Of a stretch of DNA of 64,000 nt, positions 23,850 to 35,847 are shown piece after piece. How positions within the stretch are numbered: position 1 is the first letter of the stretch; each line of letters starts with the position of its first letter. The notes under the pieces were generated by a model. The model did no database searches, was not told where the DNA came from, and worked only from the letters and a program-made list of their open reading frames with translations. The position numbers were made by a program, and so were the translations under genes. The DNA comes from Megalonaias nervosa (Eukaryota > Mollusca > Bivalvia > Unionida > Unionidae), in assembly GCA_016617855.1 (NCBI GenBank), contig JAECUM010009744.1:1-64000 (forward strand), read 5' to 3'.

Positions 23850-24165
23850 CCTCTTCTCCTAAGATATTATGATTGGTAATTTATTTGAAGAAGAAACCAG
23901 TTTTTCTAGTAAAATATGTTTCTTCGATATTGCATCTTCCCATCCTCCCAGCAGTTACATATAGAGAGCATGCCTTCCACTCCAGTAGTAACTGAAGAAT
24001 TCACAGAATTTTGGTTCCAGTTCTGGTATCAAGGGGAGATCAGTTTAACTGCAACCTAGGTAGACATATATTTTATAGCGTTTCAGCTAAAACGTTTTAA
24101 TCTGGAAGGGCTGGCTTGGTGAGGTAGTACTAGTTCTCCTAAGGTATTATGATCGGGTAAGTATT
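23850..24165 (-). repeat. Dispersed repeat R1, copy 3 (inverted), after DIRS-like remnant B
   Basis: Reverse complement of R1: starts at 24165 with ATACTTACCCGATCATAATA and runs through AGCCCTTCCAGATTAAAAC and AATTCTGTGAATTCTTCAGT. A second start of the same repeat (TTACCAATCATAATATCTTA) lies at its other end near 23880-23840, so two copies of the end are arranged in tandem, as expected for the split repeats of tyrosine-recombinase retroelements. Confidence 0.7.
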
Positions 24166-24199
24166 GTCAAAGAAACATATTTAATAGAAATATTGGTTA

Positions 24200-25465
24200 C
24201 TGATTTTTTTTGTAAAAGTTTTTCTCTTTCTAATTATGTATGACTCTGTGTATAGTTGTATATTAAGCAGAAATTATTATTTTAGGATTATTTTATACTT
24301 TGTTATACTTTTAACTTCTTAGCATATTCTATTTTTAACTCCTCAAATAATTTTAATGAAAAAAGGCCCACTGTTACAACTATGAAAATTATATATGAAT
24401 CAGATATCTTATTTCTACATCATGACCAATTCAGTCTGATCATAGCACATCAAACTAATGCATCAAACAACACGAACAAGATGTGTAGCTTTATAAAGGA
24501 TGAACATTGCAATTGGTGACTTTATATACCCTAAAGTCATCTGTCAGCAGACTATATTTAGTTATTTCCTCCTATTTTTACTTTTTACAAGCAAGCAACA
24601 ATCCTCTCAGCATCAAAGTTCCCACCTAATGAACCTTTTCTGCATAATTATCTTGATGAGTTCTGTTAACTCGCCATGATCAAATCTAGACTTTGCTTTT
24701 GTCTTGAAATGATTCTAAATAGAAAGGCTATTGTCACAAGCCACACTTGTAAGAGGTGCTGTGAGAATATACTTGGGTAATACACAGGAATCTGAAAATG
24801 TGTCCCTTTGTTGGTCAGTTAGTTAGTTCCTGACACACTTTTCAGTGAATTTTTGCAGAAGACATTAAGTACTATTTTAAACTGACAGCCTGTTTCATTC
24901 TGTCATTGTCAACAAGGACATCATGGTTTCCAAGCCATTGACAGGTAATCTCCTAGTCCTGCAGTCCATGAACCGATAGTGATAAACCAGATTAGTATGT
25001 TGGCAGATATCTGGGATTAAGGATTCTGTGTGCTTTGTAGGATATCCATAGATATTCCTATAACCTGTATTCAGTGTTCTTCTTAAGATTGTCATTGTAG
25101 CTGTTTGCAGCATTCTGAAACTATATTCGATTCTGCCGAGTGTCCACCAATTTTACTCCTAGTATTTTTTCTCAAATCAAATCATATACATTCTGTAACA
25201 CTTCACCATGTTTTCCAGTTTTGTCTGATTGATTATAATTCGATGGGCATTCAAACAACTTTGATATTTGATCAAACATTAATCCAATTGAGTCGTATTT
25301 GACTCCCTCTTCCTTGATCATAAATGCCAAACATACTCTAAAAATCTAATCTTGATGGAGTTATGCACATGTAAGTGTGACATTAGTGACCCGTTAACTT
25401 TTCTCAGTTCATATTGGTTACTTATATGCAGTATTATAGGCTGATAAGATGTAAACAGTCCTGTA
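24200..25465. other. No recognisable gene
   Basis: Intronic AT-rich sequence; short frames on both strands show no domain pattern. Confidence 0.5.
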
Positions 25466-25468
25466 GTA

Positions 25469-26120
25469 TGTTATATATATTTAATTTATTTTGTGTGCTT
25501 GACATTTGTCAGTGATTGAGGGTAGAATATAAATGGTCTACCTGACTTCCATAATTTTTTTTAAAGTTGCATTCTGATATTTGAGGTCAACATCTAACCT
25601 TGTTTACAAAATTTAAAATGTTCTGGACAAGAAATTTTGACCCACATCATGGTTATTCAATTGTATCGTATGTTTTTATACAATATTCTGGCAAACAGAA
25701 TTATTAATTCCACCATTATGTTTGTTATCTTTAATTATTTACTGTTGGATTCAGATATTATTTTAGAGGAATCGTTTATTTTTTTGGACAAAACAACTGC
25801 TTTGGGATTATGGTAAATTCATTGAAAGACATTCTGGATTATATCATGATGATTCATCAAGACTGTTGGTACATCTGCTCATTCAAGACTATTGGTACAT
25901 CAGAACATTCACTACTGTAAATTGTTTGAACATTCAGTACTTTTGGACTTGTAATATAAATTTTAGGATTGTGTAGGATTTATTGCACAATACTGTATGT
26001 TCCTCATACATTTTCACTTTATAACTTAGAGAAATAAATTTATTTGTTAATTCTACTAAACTTGTTTGTTTTGCTTCTTTCTGTTACATGTACTTAGTTT
26101 ATGATCATAAATTTGTAACA
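25469..26120 (+). repeat. 5' LTR of a Ty3/gypsy copy (LTR1)
   Basis: Starts TGTTATATATATTTAATT and ends ..TTTGTAACA, giving short inverted ends (TGTTAt/gTAACA). Near the right end it carries a polyadenylation signal (AATAAA near 26034) followed by AAACTTGTTTGTTTTGCT, as in the other three LTRs. A primer-binding site follows within 6 bp. Confidence 0.75.
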
Positions 26121-26125
26121 GAAAT

Positions 26126-26143
26126 TGGAGGCTCATCCAGCAT
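26126..26143 (+). promoter_or_regulatory. Retrotransposon primer-binding site
   Basis: TGGAGGCTCATCCAGCAT starts with the TGG that pairs with a tRNA CCA end and resembles the tRNA-Pro-type site TGGGGGCTCGTCCGGGAT. A related site lies at 35848. Confidence 0.65.
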
Positions 26144-26242
26144 CTGAATTTCTTTAAAATATTTCAGATATATTTAAAAATTGTCATGCTTTAAAATTTT
26201 CGTTGTCCCTGTTAAATATTGTAATTTTTAATATTTGAGAAA

Positions 26243-26565
26243 GTACTGTTCCTTTGGTTGAAGTAGTTAGAGAGTCCACCTCGGATGCAGGAGGTTGTGG
26301 GTTCAAACCCAGTGGAATTATACCAAAGACTTATAAAAAATGGTGCTAGCAGCCAACTCGCTTGGTGCTCAGCATTAAGAGGTTAGTGTTAGGACTGGTT
26401 GGCCTGGTGTCAGGATAATGTGACTGGGGTGGGACGTGATGCTACCTATCTGTGGCATGGTGCCCAAGTGCTAGACATCACTATAAATTGCAACACTGTA
26501 GACATTGTAGTGATATGACTGGAAAATTGTTAAAGCTATGTTAAAAATCCAAATCACATACACAC
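26243..26565 (+). mobile_element. tRNA-derived SINE (family S1), copy 2
   Basis: Same family as 17232-17616: degenerate box A, box B-like GGGTTCAAACCC, body with GAGGTTAGTGTTAGGACTGG and tail AAATCACATACACAC. Perfect 12-bp target duplications ATATTTGAGAAA at 26231-26242 and 26566-26577 show that it jumped into the leader of the gypsy copy. Confidence 0.93.
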
Positions 26566-26583
26566 ATATTTGAGAAATCATTA

Positions 26584-28620
26584 GTGAAACTAGCAAACTT
26601 TCACAATGTCATCTACAATGGAGAACTTTGTTTTAAATCTCTCCAGGAAGTGTTAGCTTGTAAAAGGGCGAGTTGCTTGAGCTTGCCAGATCTTATGATC
26701 TCTGAAGCAAAAACTTCTTATACTAAACAAGAGATGAAGAATATTTTGGTTCAGTATTTGGAGGAAAATAATTATTTTTATTTAAGTGTTTTGGTTTGAT
26801 TAGTAAGTCTGTATTTGGTTTTGATTGGAATTTTTTTTATAAAAAAAGGCAGTTACAACACCAGATAGTGTGATGTATATTTAATTGGTATTGTTTGTTG
26901 GATTTTATGTACATCTGTATTTTGTACTTGACCTTGTCCAAAAATCAAGTTAATGGTGTATCTGACCACCAACAACTATTTTGTACACAACATAATAAGT
27001 AACTAATATTTCTCTTTCATTGTGGATTAAATATTCAGATCATTATCAATGGAGGTAAACATGTTTATTTGAATATGAGTCTAGGATATCAGTTTTCCAC
27101 TTGGAAATTTCTAAACTTGTTGACAACTTGGAATGATTTATAAGGGAGACTGACCTACATCCTGGCTGTTTTTATTGTGTCGTAGCTTTTTATATAATGT
27201 TGTTGACTTGAAAAATCACTAATTCTTGCCTTAACATCTGAAGCAGAGTCAGCGTTATTATTGTGTTCAGTTTTTAATTTGATTGGTTTTATTTATTCTA
27301 AGTATTATTCACTGGAATTAGAGAGTGCTCAGTAATATTCTTGGACTAAAATAATAATTTGGAATTACAGTGAATTCAGACAAAAACTTTTTGGATTATA
27401 TTATTGTGATACATCAGAAGACTGTTAGCACATCGCCACACTCCAGGCACATCAACACATTCAATATTGGAAGTTTTTGGAATACCACTGGAATTCAGTT
27501 GGAAATTTATACATTTAGACTTTCAGGACTATTTGGGATTTAATTCACAGTACATCAGGTTCCTTTTAAATTTTCACTTTGTATTCTAGGGAAATAAATT
27601 ATTTGTTGAATTTTACAAAACCTGTTGGTCTTCGCTCTTTTCTTATTCTTAGTTTAAGCCCATGGAGTCGAAACAATCGAAATATAGTTAAGAAAGTTTC
27701 CGCTTCAGAAAGAAATGATGGAAATGAAAAATCAAAGAAAGAGAGAAGGGAGAGAAAGACAAAAAGAAGACAAATACAATTGCAGAATGAGAAAAGGGGG
27801 AGAGAGAGAAGGAGGAAGATGAGAGGCAAATGCAGAGAGAGAATTACAATTGCAGAAAGAGAGAGGAAAGGGAAAGATAGAGAGAAAAAAGAGAGGGAAA
27901 AGCAAATGAGAGAGAAGAAAGGGAAATGCCATTAAAATTAAAAGAATTATAACTGACAGGGGGAGCATGCTCACCCACCTCTCCCCTTTACTCACAAGTT
28001 CAGGTTGTGATTTTACCAGAAATATTAGGTTAGTACCCCCTTTTAAAGAAATAGAAGTAGGTCAACATTTTCCTCATTTTGAGAAAATTTCTGAAAACTT
28101 GAAATGGCTGAGATCATTGGACAGTGCTATTACAATGTATACTTATTGGCAAAGCTTGTGAAGTCTACACTTCACAATTGGTATAACAAAGTGCTGATTA
28201 TGATGTATCTGGAAGTGTTATGAGTTCGTACGTATCCTGAGGAATATCGACAAAGGTTTAAGAATTGTAGAAATGATGTGGATGAACCCATTTCAGATTT
28301 GAAAAGGAAAAAACCCAACTATTTGATAGGTGGTGTAAAGCCAAGACTGTTGATCAAAATTGTGATGGACAGCCCATATTAGTTGAAGAGTTAAGGAATT
28401 GCATACATAGCGATGTCAAGACCGATCTTGATGAGCGAAAGGTGGAAGCTTTGCTGCTCAAACAGCTGATGTTTATTCTTTGACGTACGAAGTTTCATTT
28501 GTCAGTAAGTCTTCTGCTCAGCAGTTTGTTTTGGTAGACAGTCATTTCAGTCTTGTAGGAGTACTTCCAAATCTCAATTTGGCACAACAATTTTACATTG
28601 ATTGGACAACTGGAAGAAAA
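26584..28620 (+). pseudogene. gag remnant of the Ty3/gypsy copy, split by an LTR
   Basis: The start (26584-26800) parallels the intact gag start at 35997: Met-Ser-Ser..., ELL-like SCLSLPDLMISEAK, then KQEMKNILVQYLEENN. After an inserted LTR (26851-27675) the Glu/Lys/Arg-rich coiled-coil segment continues (27690-27930), then IRLVPPFKEIEVGQHFPHFE, LKWLRSL, and down to about 28620 degenerate matches of the capsid part (EEL.NCI, AADVYSLTYEV). Gag would form the particle shell around the element RNA. Several stops and shifts; no pol follows, so this copy is deleted at its 3' side. Confidence 0.75.
26851..27675 (+). repeat. Solo LTR inside the gag remnant (LTR2)
   Basis: Starts AGTTACAACACCAG and ends GGAGTCGAAACA; carries AATAAA near 27594 followed by ACAAAACCTGTTGGTCTTCGCT. 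It is homologous in order to LTR1 and LTR3 and lies between two parts of one gag sequence, so it is a nested solo LTR. Exact left boundary and target duplication are uncertain. Confidence 0.65.
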
Positions 28621-28797
28621 ACATAATTTGTATCCACTTTGCTAAACTTCCAGCAAAAACCAATTAGGGTGCTATAAGTGGAACATTATATGCTGCTATG
28701 TTAAGCTGTTGTGCTGAAACTAGTTTTCTTCTTTCATTCTTTCATTCTCAGTGACCCTGATGTTTGACTTTTTGACCCTAAAATCAGTACGTGCCTT

Positions 28798-28802
<5 letters not shown>

Positions 28803-28860
<58 letters not shown>
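28803..28860. repeat. (TA)n microsatellite
   Basis: About 29 uninterrupted TA dinucleotides. Confidence 0.95.
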
Positions 28861-28864
<4 letters not shown>

Positions 28865-29582
28865 AACGGCTGAGCAAGGTCCTGATAATACTACATTGGA
28901 GTATGACACGAGGGATGAGCATGCTTCTTACCAGCTGAGTAAGGAAGGGAGAATGGAGTAAAGTCAAACTCTTAATTTCTTTTCAACCATAACACAAGAT
29001 GATTCATTTATTAAGAAACATTAAATAAAGTTGCAGTTCATAACCATGACAGTCTTGTTGTTTGTATACAAAACCAGAATAATATCATTGTCTTGAGGTA
29101 CAGTTTGGTATATATTACAGTCTCACACAAAGGTCAGGGTATACATTAGTACTGTACTATTAATTCATTGTATTAATACCTCTTTTGGTGAAAGAAAATT
29201 ATGCAAGATTTATTATGTTTGGATTCTTTTGCAATAAAGTATACTGCAGAAGAGAAAATATGACATGATTATAATAAGTTAAATGTAAAATCTGCAAGGA
29301 AAACACTTCCTTAACTTTACACTTCAACTGTAACAATATACTTATTTGAATTGGGTTGATATAAGTGGAATTAAATTGCCTGCCAAGTCAATGAGGACAA
29401 CACTCACAATGACTTAGACAACTAGTAAATTATAAAATTAAAAAAAACATCAATAAATTATGTTTTTATAGACTGCTAGATTAATCAGGTATTGTTGAAC
29501 TGAATTTAGAATGTCAGGTCGGTGTGGACAACACACACAATAACTTGGACATTTAAACTTTCTTATGAAAATGTTAGAATTA
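28861..29582. other. No recognisable gene
   Basis: AT-rich intronic sequence between the microsatellite and the TA-flanked transposon. Confidence 0.5.
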
Positions 29583-31819
29583 CATCGTGACCCCACTATA
29601 GCATGCTCTGTTATAACACAAATTTGCATATAATACGGTTGTGGCATGTGTTATAACACAAATTTGCATATAACACGGTTGTGGCGTGGCTCCCGAAATT
29701 TCATATATATGTACTTTTCTCATACATGAAGGTTTTTTGTTTTTTGAAAGTACGAACAGTAATGTGTAAAAAGTTCATTACCATTTTTGGGGAAGAGATG
29801 GTGTATGAATTCTAATATAAGGCAATTGAGGCATGGCTCCTGTAATTTCATGTACATGTACTTTACTTGTACTCGAGAAAAGGTTTTTTCCTTCTTAAAA
29901 GTATGAAAAATAATGTGTAAAGAGTTTATTCAGGGATCACACTGGGCTTTGCCAGAGTCGCAAATTGCGATTTATATTCCTTACCAGCAACAAAATATAC
30001 CTTCTTGCGATTTTTTTCCCTCCGACATTATAGACTGTTTAAAGTTGTATATACAACCTTGGGTTTGGAATGAAGAAATTCAGAGGCATCATGAAAGGAT
30101 ACTGCAAACTTGATAACAAACTACACTGGAATTTATCTATTGTTAGATAAACAAATTCTTTGTTCACATTGACAAACCATCTTAACACTGCATTGTTATA
30201 TCATAATCCGCTTATTCTGATATCTGGCCCGAGTACTATATGCTGTGAGATCTCAGCATTATTTTTTTTTTTTAACATTTCTGGTAGAGGAGATAAACCT
30301 CTGAATCAGACGAGATAATATCTCATAATGAATCTTTCGGACAAAATAGTGTCGGATTACTGGCCACTCGCTAGTAATAATATATTTATTATACTGACCT
30401 CTGTATATGGATGGTAAATAAAATTCCTCTTCTTTTCACTCATAGAATTAAATAATTCAGAATGCTCATATTTTCTGTTGTAATCCCTGTCAGAACAGAA
30501 GACCTGTGCATTTATCGTCTCTTGACCTTTTTTAAAATAATTTCTGATGCATGCATGGAAGGCAGCATCACTCTGCCACCAGAAATGTCACAAAAAAACA
30601 ACAAAAACAAAACAAAACAAACAAAAAGAAAACCAGAGATCTACTTGTTGGTCTACTTATGCTACCGGGACTTGCTAAAATCGACCAACTTTTGAAGGCA
30701 GGAAAAGTAACTGCTACAATCAACCAAATGATGGTAGATTCCTTTTGTTTTTAAAATGTACCCAGAAAAAAATAGTTTTGTTGAAACTTCAAAGAAAACT
30801 GATCACCTTTGAAGAACCAATCGTTCTGTGTAAATACTAAGCAAATAAAAAAAAAATTCAGTCTCAGTGTTCTATAATTATTTGATGTTGCCACTGCAGT
30901 AAGAAACGGACATCTGTTGGTCCTCCAAAGCTGTCCTTTAGTGGTAACTTCAATAACACATGCACCCATCATCAAAGAAAGCCGACTACAGTCTTTAATA
31001 AACACAAATAACCTTTCATCAAAAGAAGTCAGCATCAAACTTAAATGAAAATGATGGTATCTGATAGATCATTGCATTTTCTAAAGTGACTGGAACACAT
31101 TTATTGTGCCATGATAGTGTCATTTTTGCAAGGAAAAAAAATTATGCTTACAGTCGCTACCAATGGTGGCAAAAAACACAAATTAAATTTCCAATATTTT
31201 GAAACCGAAGATATATGGCTGTCAAGTTAATTGAAGATGTATCTTGCAAAGATGTTTGTTAAACTTTTTAATTTGTTCAAGTTTAAATTTCCATGTCAGT
31301 AGCCTTATTCGCTGGGTAGCCTTGGCAAGATGATGCTCTCTCCAGCTGACCAAAATCTAGGCCAGTTTAAGTACATGTACATGTAGCAAGTAAACAGCTA
31401 AAATCATGTGCTACTTGCTACAATTGTAGTGAATTGTTAAGTGACAGTCGGATGTAGATCAAAACAAGGATTACCTTTTTTAAAATAAATACATGTTATT
31501 TGTGTTTTCTAATGGGATGTGAGTCGTACATGAAGTTTATAATGTGATCTGTACTCGAATTCATCGATTTATTATATATAAGTACAGTACTTAACGTATT
31601 ATGATTGTACTTCACAAATGGAAGTTGTCAATATGCAAGTGTTTTTCAGACTAGTTTGTCTTCATTTAATCAAAAGCACTTATTTTTGTGCCTGCTTTTA
31701 TTACCCACCTATCATATTTTAAGTAAATGCATCATTTTCTTCAGCTAACTGACTTGAGTGGTATTAACACAGTCGGGTTTTATGAACCCCAAATACCGTG
31801 CTATAGCAGGGTCACACTG
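29583..31819. mobile_element. TA-flanked TIR DNA transposon (Tc1/mariner/pogo-like ends), copy 1
   Basis: Left end TA|CATCGTGACCCCACTATAGCA; right end, read on the - strand, TA|CAGTGTGACCCTGCTATAGC. About 18 of 23 terminal bases agree and both ends are flanked by TA. A third such end starts at 63037. Inside, the word TTATAACACAAATTTGCATATAA is repeated near 29610-29680, and an inverted copy of repeat R2 spans 29935-31040. No transposase frame is recognisable, so it is either non-autonomous or fully decayed. Confidence 0.75.
29935..31040 (-). repeat. Dispersed repeat R2, copy 2 (inverted)
   Basis: Reverse complement resembles 1200-1960: CAGTACTCGGGCCAGAT, GATTATGATATAACAATGCA, then further on ATCAGTTTTCTTTGAAGTTT and ATTTGCTTAGTATTTA.ACAC. 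About 490 bp between these blocks has no partner in copy 1. Confidence 0.6.
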
Positions 31820-31821
31820 TA

Positions 31822-32327
31822 TTCGTATCAAGTGTTACATTAAGTTCTGTAATGAATAAATTGTGTCGAGAATATCAAATCGGTGAGCAAAACACTGACA
31901 GTGACTTGGACATTCTATTTACCTAAGAACATTGTTGGACCTATAAGTTAAGGAAATGATTTATCTATTTGGAATGTAATGAAATATTTCATGTAAGCAC
32001 TGAGCTTCTTAAAAATAATTAAATAAAGACAGTTAATACATAAATAAATAAAAGTATTGGTCTAACCTCTTAATGAATACTATTATCAAGTCATTTAGTT
32101 TCTATCATGTTTCTGAAAACATAGAAAACATTTTTGCAAGTTGTCACTTGTGGCATCATCACTGTAGTAAGCACTCTTGGTTGGCTTTTGTATTTAATGA
32201 AAAATTTTCAGTTGCTTTTTTCTCTTTTGCATGTGAGACATTATGCTTTATGGAGCGCTTAGTTTTGATGGTATCATTTCTAGGAGACGAGTATTATTGA
32301 TATCTGATAAACATGTTGAAATTTCAG
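31822..32327. other. Intronic sequence before the MRPL9 exon
   Basis: No gene or named repeat; the last 15 bases form a TTGAAATTTCAG splice acceptor. Confidence 0.5.
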
Positions 32328-32452
32328 GGATAGGAAAGAAAGGAGAGCTGCTTAAAATTCCCCGCAGACTGTTTAGAAATCATCTATATCTCACTGGAGA
32401 TGCTGTCTATCCAACTGAGGAAAACATTCAGGAATATCATATACCATTCAAG
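32328..32452 (+). CDS. MRPL9: Mitochondrial ribosomal protein L9, internal exon
   Basis: Acceptor ATTTCAG before 32328, donor AAG|GTAAGA after 32452. The exon enters in phase 1, matching the exon at 15066-15222 exactly, so the joint reads LTKNID-G-IGKKGEL. Its residues GIGKKGELLKIPRRLFRN, YLTGDAVYPTEEN follow the core bL9 pattern (human VGVRGDLVSVKKSLGRN.L...GLAVYASPEN), the rRNA-binding loop and hinge of bL9. It leaves in phase 0. This is the exon on which the MRPL9 call mainly depends. Confidence 0.82.
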
Positions 32453-32934
32453 GTAAGATTTTTCTAGATAATGAAGTTTATAGGCCCATCTTAAGATGGG
32501 TGTATTATGTTATTGTCTTTGTCAGTCAATCCATCCACTGATCCTTTGGTTTGTAGACTGGGTCAGCCTTATAGATATTTTAATGGAACTTTACCATGAT
32601 AGATAATCTTTTAAAAACGTCTCATTATCCAGTCAGCATTTTTGATTAGATGAAAGAAAAGTTTAATACTCTCTATTGACAACACTTAAAAATTGAGTGA
32701 TAAGAGGTTAATTATGAATGAAATCATTGTAATATTTGGTCTCGATTTTGCATGATGATTTTTTTTCAAGCAGTTTCACTTGATTTTGTGTTTATTTTTA
32801 AGCTACCATCTAAAAAGTAACCACTTACAACATTATGTTTGCAATTTTGAATCAGAAAAATAACATATTTCTGTCAGGTCAATGTGTCAGTGCATCCCTC
32901 CTGAATTTTGTTTTCAATGATTATCTTTTCAAGG

Positions 32935-33582
32935 ACTTTGTAGCCAAATATAGTATGAGATTTCAGTTAGGTATGGTAAGAGGCTCTAACCAAATATATT
33001 ATGAGATTTCAATTAGGTATGATATGAGGCCTTAACCAAATATATTATGAGGCTTCATTTAGGTATGGTATGAAACTTCAACCAAATATGGTATGAGATT
33101 TCAATTAGGTATGGTATGAGGCTTTAACTAAATATTATATATTATGAGACTTCAATTAAGTATGGTATGAGACTTTAACCAAATATGGTATAAGATTTCA
33201 ATTAGGTATGATATGAGGCTTTAACCAAATATGTTATGAGGCTTCAGTTAGGTATGGTATGAGGCTTTAACCAAATATATTATGAGGCTTCAGTTAGGTA
33301 TGGTATGAAACTTTAACCAAATATGGTATGAGATTTCAATTAGGTATGGTATGAGGCTTTAACTAAATAATATATATTATGAGACTTCACTTAAGTATGG
33401 TATGAGACTTTAACCAAATATGGTATAAGATTTCAATTAGGTATGATATGAGGCTTTAACCAAATATGTTATGAGGCTTCAGTTAGGTATGGTATGAGGC
33501 TTTTAACCAAATATATTATGAGGCATTAACTAAATATATTTTGAGGCTTTAACCAAATATATTTTGAGGCTTTATAGTAAGG
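32935..33582 (+). repeat. 46-bp minisatellite with ~236-bp higher-order repeat
   Basis: Units read AACCAAATATGTTATGAGGC then TTCAGTTAGGTATGGTATGAGGCTTT; each 46-bp unit is itself two related ~23-bp halves (AACCAAATAT-xTATGAGxCTTc and AGTTAGGTAT-GGTATGAGGCTTT). About 14 units are present. A block beginning at 33060 reappears almost unchanged at 33296, including an odd AATATTATATATT insertion, giving a second-order period of about 236 bp. It lies in the MRPL9 intron between the exons at 32452 and 33800. Confidence 0.95.
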
Positions 33583-33799
33583 AGACTTTGATCAAGTTTG
33601 TATTTTTGTGTTTTCTGACTAAATTTGACTTGAGTTATGACCTAGTTAGACTTCAAACTTTGCCTTTGTATATTTATTGAACAAAGCTTTTCTAAATTCC
33701 ACTATATTAATGAAGGTATCTATGTCATAGGGACACATTATAGACAGATAACATTATGCCTGTATATGTTCCTAAAGTAAGTATTCATGTATTTTACAG

Positions 33800-33853
33800 G
33801 AGCTTTATGGGGAAGACTTACAAAAGACTAAATCATCAGCATGGGCAGATAGG
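33800..33853 (+). CDS. MRPL9: Mitochondrial ribosomal protein L9, internal exon
   Basis: Eighteen codons, phase 0 at both sides, between ATTTTACAG and AGG|GTAAGT. The peptide is ELYGEDLQKTKSSAWADR, a charged linker that continues EYHIPFK of the previous exon, as the variable linker after the N-terminal domain does in other bL9m proteins. Alone it would not be identifiable; the phase match, strong splice sites and position support it. Confidence 0.7.
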
Positions 33854-34458
33854 GTAAGTCTTAAATATTATAAGCACATTGATAAACCTGTCCTACTAGT
33901 TATTCAAAATAAAGAAATTTCAGCAAAACAGAATTTTAATTTACAGTCTGTTATGTATATCTATATTACTTATAGTATTTTCATAATAATAGATTTTACT
34001 TGGGATCATTTTAGTTAATAACATATTTAATGCTAAAATCCTATGAATGGGTTGTACTGTAAAGTTGTGTCATGTATAGTGTGTAGTATGATTTTATTCA
34101 TAAAATTCCACAAGAAAAATGCACAATTAGAATTAGTATTCTTAACATGATATTGGTGTCGCTCTTCATTCAGTACATGACAACCAATAATGTCTATTTA
34201 TGTAATCTTCCTTTTGGGACATAAGTTGAAATCTACAATATAAATATAATGCTTTCAGTCACTCATTTTGCCCTTACTGTTAACTCAGTTTTATTTCTAA
34301 CTTTGTTTAATTGTTGGTTGGAAAATACTGATCTATATCACTAATATACCCTCCAGTTTGTTTGTACCCCCATACTGACTTTAAAAATGAAAATCACCAA
34401 CGATATAAAAATGCCCAGTTCTTAGTCATTTCAATCATCGATTTATAATTTATTCTTT
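33854..34458. other. Intronic sequence, no feature
   Basis: AT-rich sequence without recognisable structure. Confidence 0.5.
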
Positions 34459-34830
34459 AAATACATTACCCAATCATAATACTTCAGGAAAACTACTACT
34501 ACCATGCAAATCCAGCCCTACCAGATTGCACTTTTAGCTCAAAAAAGCTAAATGTTATCTGCCCAATCTAGGTGGCAATCAGGCAGAGTGATTTCCTCTT
34601 GATATAGCTATTGGTGACAAATCCCATGAATATCTCAGTTACTACTAACACTCATGCCAAGAAAAGATCTCACAAAAGCTTTGGAAGATATACTATTACA
34701 AGTTGGAGGAGTCTTTTCATTTCTAAGGAAAGTATACTCCATCTGTATTTCCAACTTTTCGCTCTTCCTATCACCGACAAAATTCTGTCTTTACAATTTT
34801 CTAACACTTTGTCTTTTCTCACATTTAATA
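34459..34830 (+). repeat. Dispersed repeat R1, copy 2
   Basis: AAATACATTACCCAATCATA, then CTTCAGGAAAACTAC, AATCCAGCCCTACCAGATT, CCATGAATATCTCAGTTACT and AAGTTGGAGGAGT: parallel to 18622-18980 along its whole length. Confidence 0.75.
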
Positions 34831-34919
34831 GCACTTAGTTAATTGCTTGGGTAGCCAGTGTAACTTTAGGATAAGTTTGGGCTACAATTATTTTTTATAT
34901 GTCTATAGTAAATTCTTTG

Positions 34920-35838
34920 TGTTACGAATATGTAATTAAATTGCTTGTGTGTTAGTTTTAAATTCTTTTTTTATTTTAATTTTGTTTCATTACATTTTAT
35001 TGTAATGATAATTTTCATTGGATTTGAATTTCTTTTCCGAAAATTGGCTTGACCCGATTAGATTATAATATTTCTTCAGTACTATTTTTAATTCATAGAT
35101 CTTGTAAACATCGAGTTAAAACGATTGGCTATTACCAAGGTCATTTCAGCCCACGTGTTAGCTAAATTGTAAACAGCCTTTCTTTTTTTATATTTCCAGT
35201 GTGAGAATTTGATTTTTAGATAGGGCTATTCTTGCCTATGTGCAAAGTGGCATTTTTTTTAATTGCGCTGTTCGATGTTAAGAGACCACATGACCCATCA
35301 CACGGAATTGAAATGATGTTTTAGTTGCATTTAATACTCATTCTTAGTGAAATTTTGTCAGTCGTATGTTTACACCTTGAAGGTACAAGGTGTTTCAATT
35401 GTTGATGTCAGATTGTTATGAAGTTCATCTATTTTTTGGAATTTAATAATTTATTCTCTAGAAAACTAAACAAGTGCTTCATATTTATAAAAGTTCTGGG
35501 ACAAAGAAATTCAGTGGAATATTATTCTGGAATTCTGTATGGAAATATTATAAACTGTGATTCAATCAAGGATCTGTTACCACCAGTACAATGACCTAAT
35601 CTGACGTCATCGCCTCCATATTGAAATTTCATCGAGATTCAAACCCAGATTCAATTAGAACTGTTTAGTGATAGGACTTATATTTTTCAATCTTATGATT
35701 AAATTTTGGATTATATTCACAAACCATAAGTCCTATTTCCAATTTTTACATTGTTTTCTATGGAAATAAATTATTTTGTTAAAATATACAAAGCTTGTTG
35801 GCTTCACTCTTTTCTTTTGTTACATTTTACATGTAACG
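34920..35838 (+). repeat. 5' LTR of the Gmr1-like element (LTR3)
   Basis: Starts TGTTACGAATATGTAATT and ends ..ATGTAAC, giving inverted termini. It contains AATAAA near 35764 followed by AAGCTTGTTGGCTTCACTC as in the other LTRs, and a primer site follows at 35848. The left end is inferred from the matching start of LTR1. Confidence 0.7.
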
Positions 35839-35847
35839 AGAGAAAAT

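Noticed and set aside
27690..27935. Lys/Arg/Glu-rich 118-codon frame as a host protein
   Set aside because: It corresponds in position and composition to the coiled-coil part of the gypsy gag at 36233-36560.
27599..27995. Leu/Phe/Ser-rich - strand frames
   Set aside because: They are the antisense of the purine-rich gag coiled-coil region.
32935..33580. CRISPR-like array
   Set aside because: Repeat units are contiguous without unique spacers and lie in a eukaryotic intron; it is a minisatellite.
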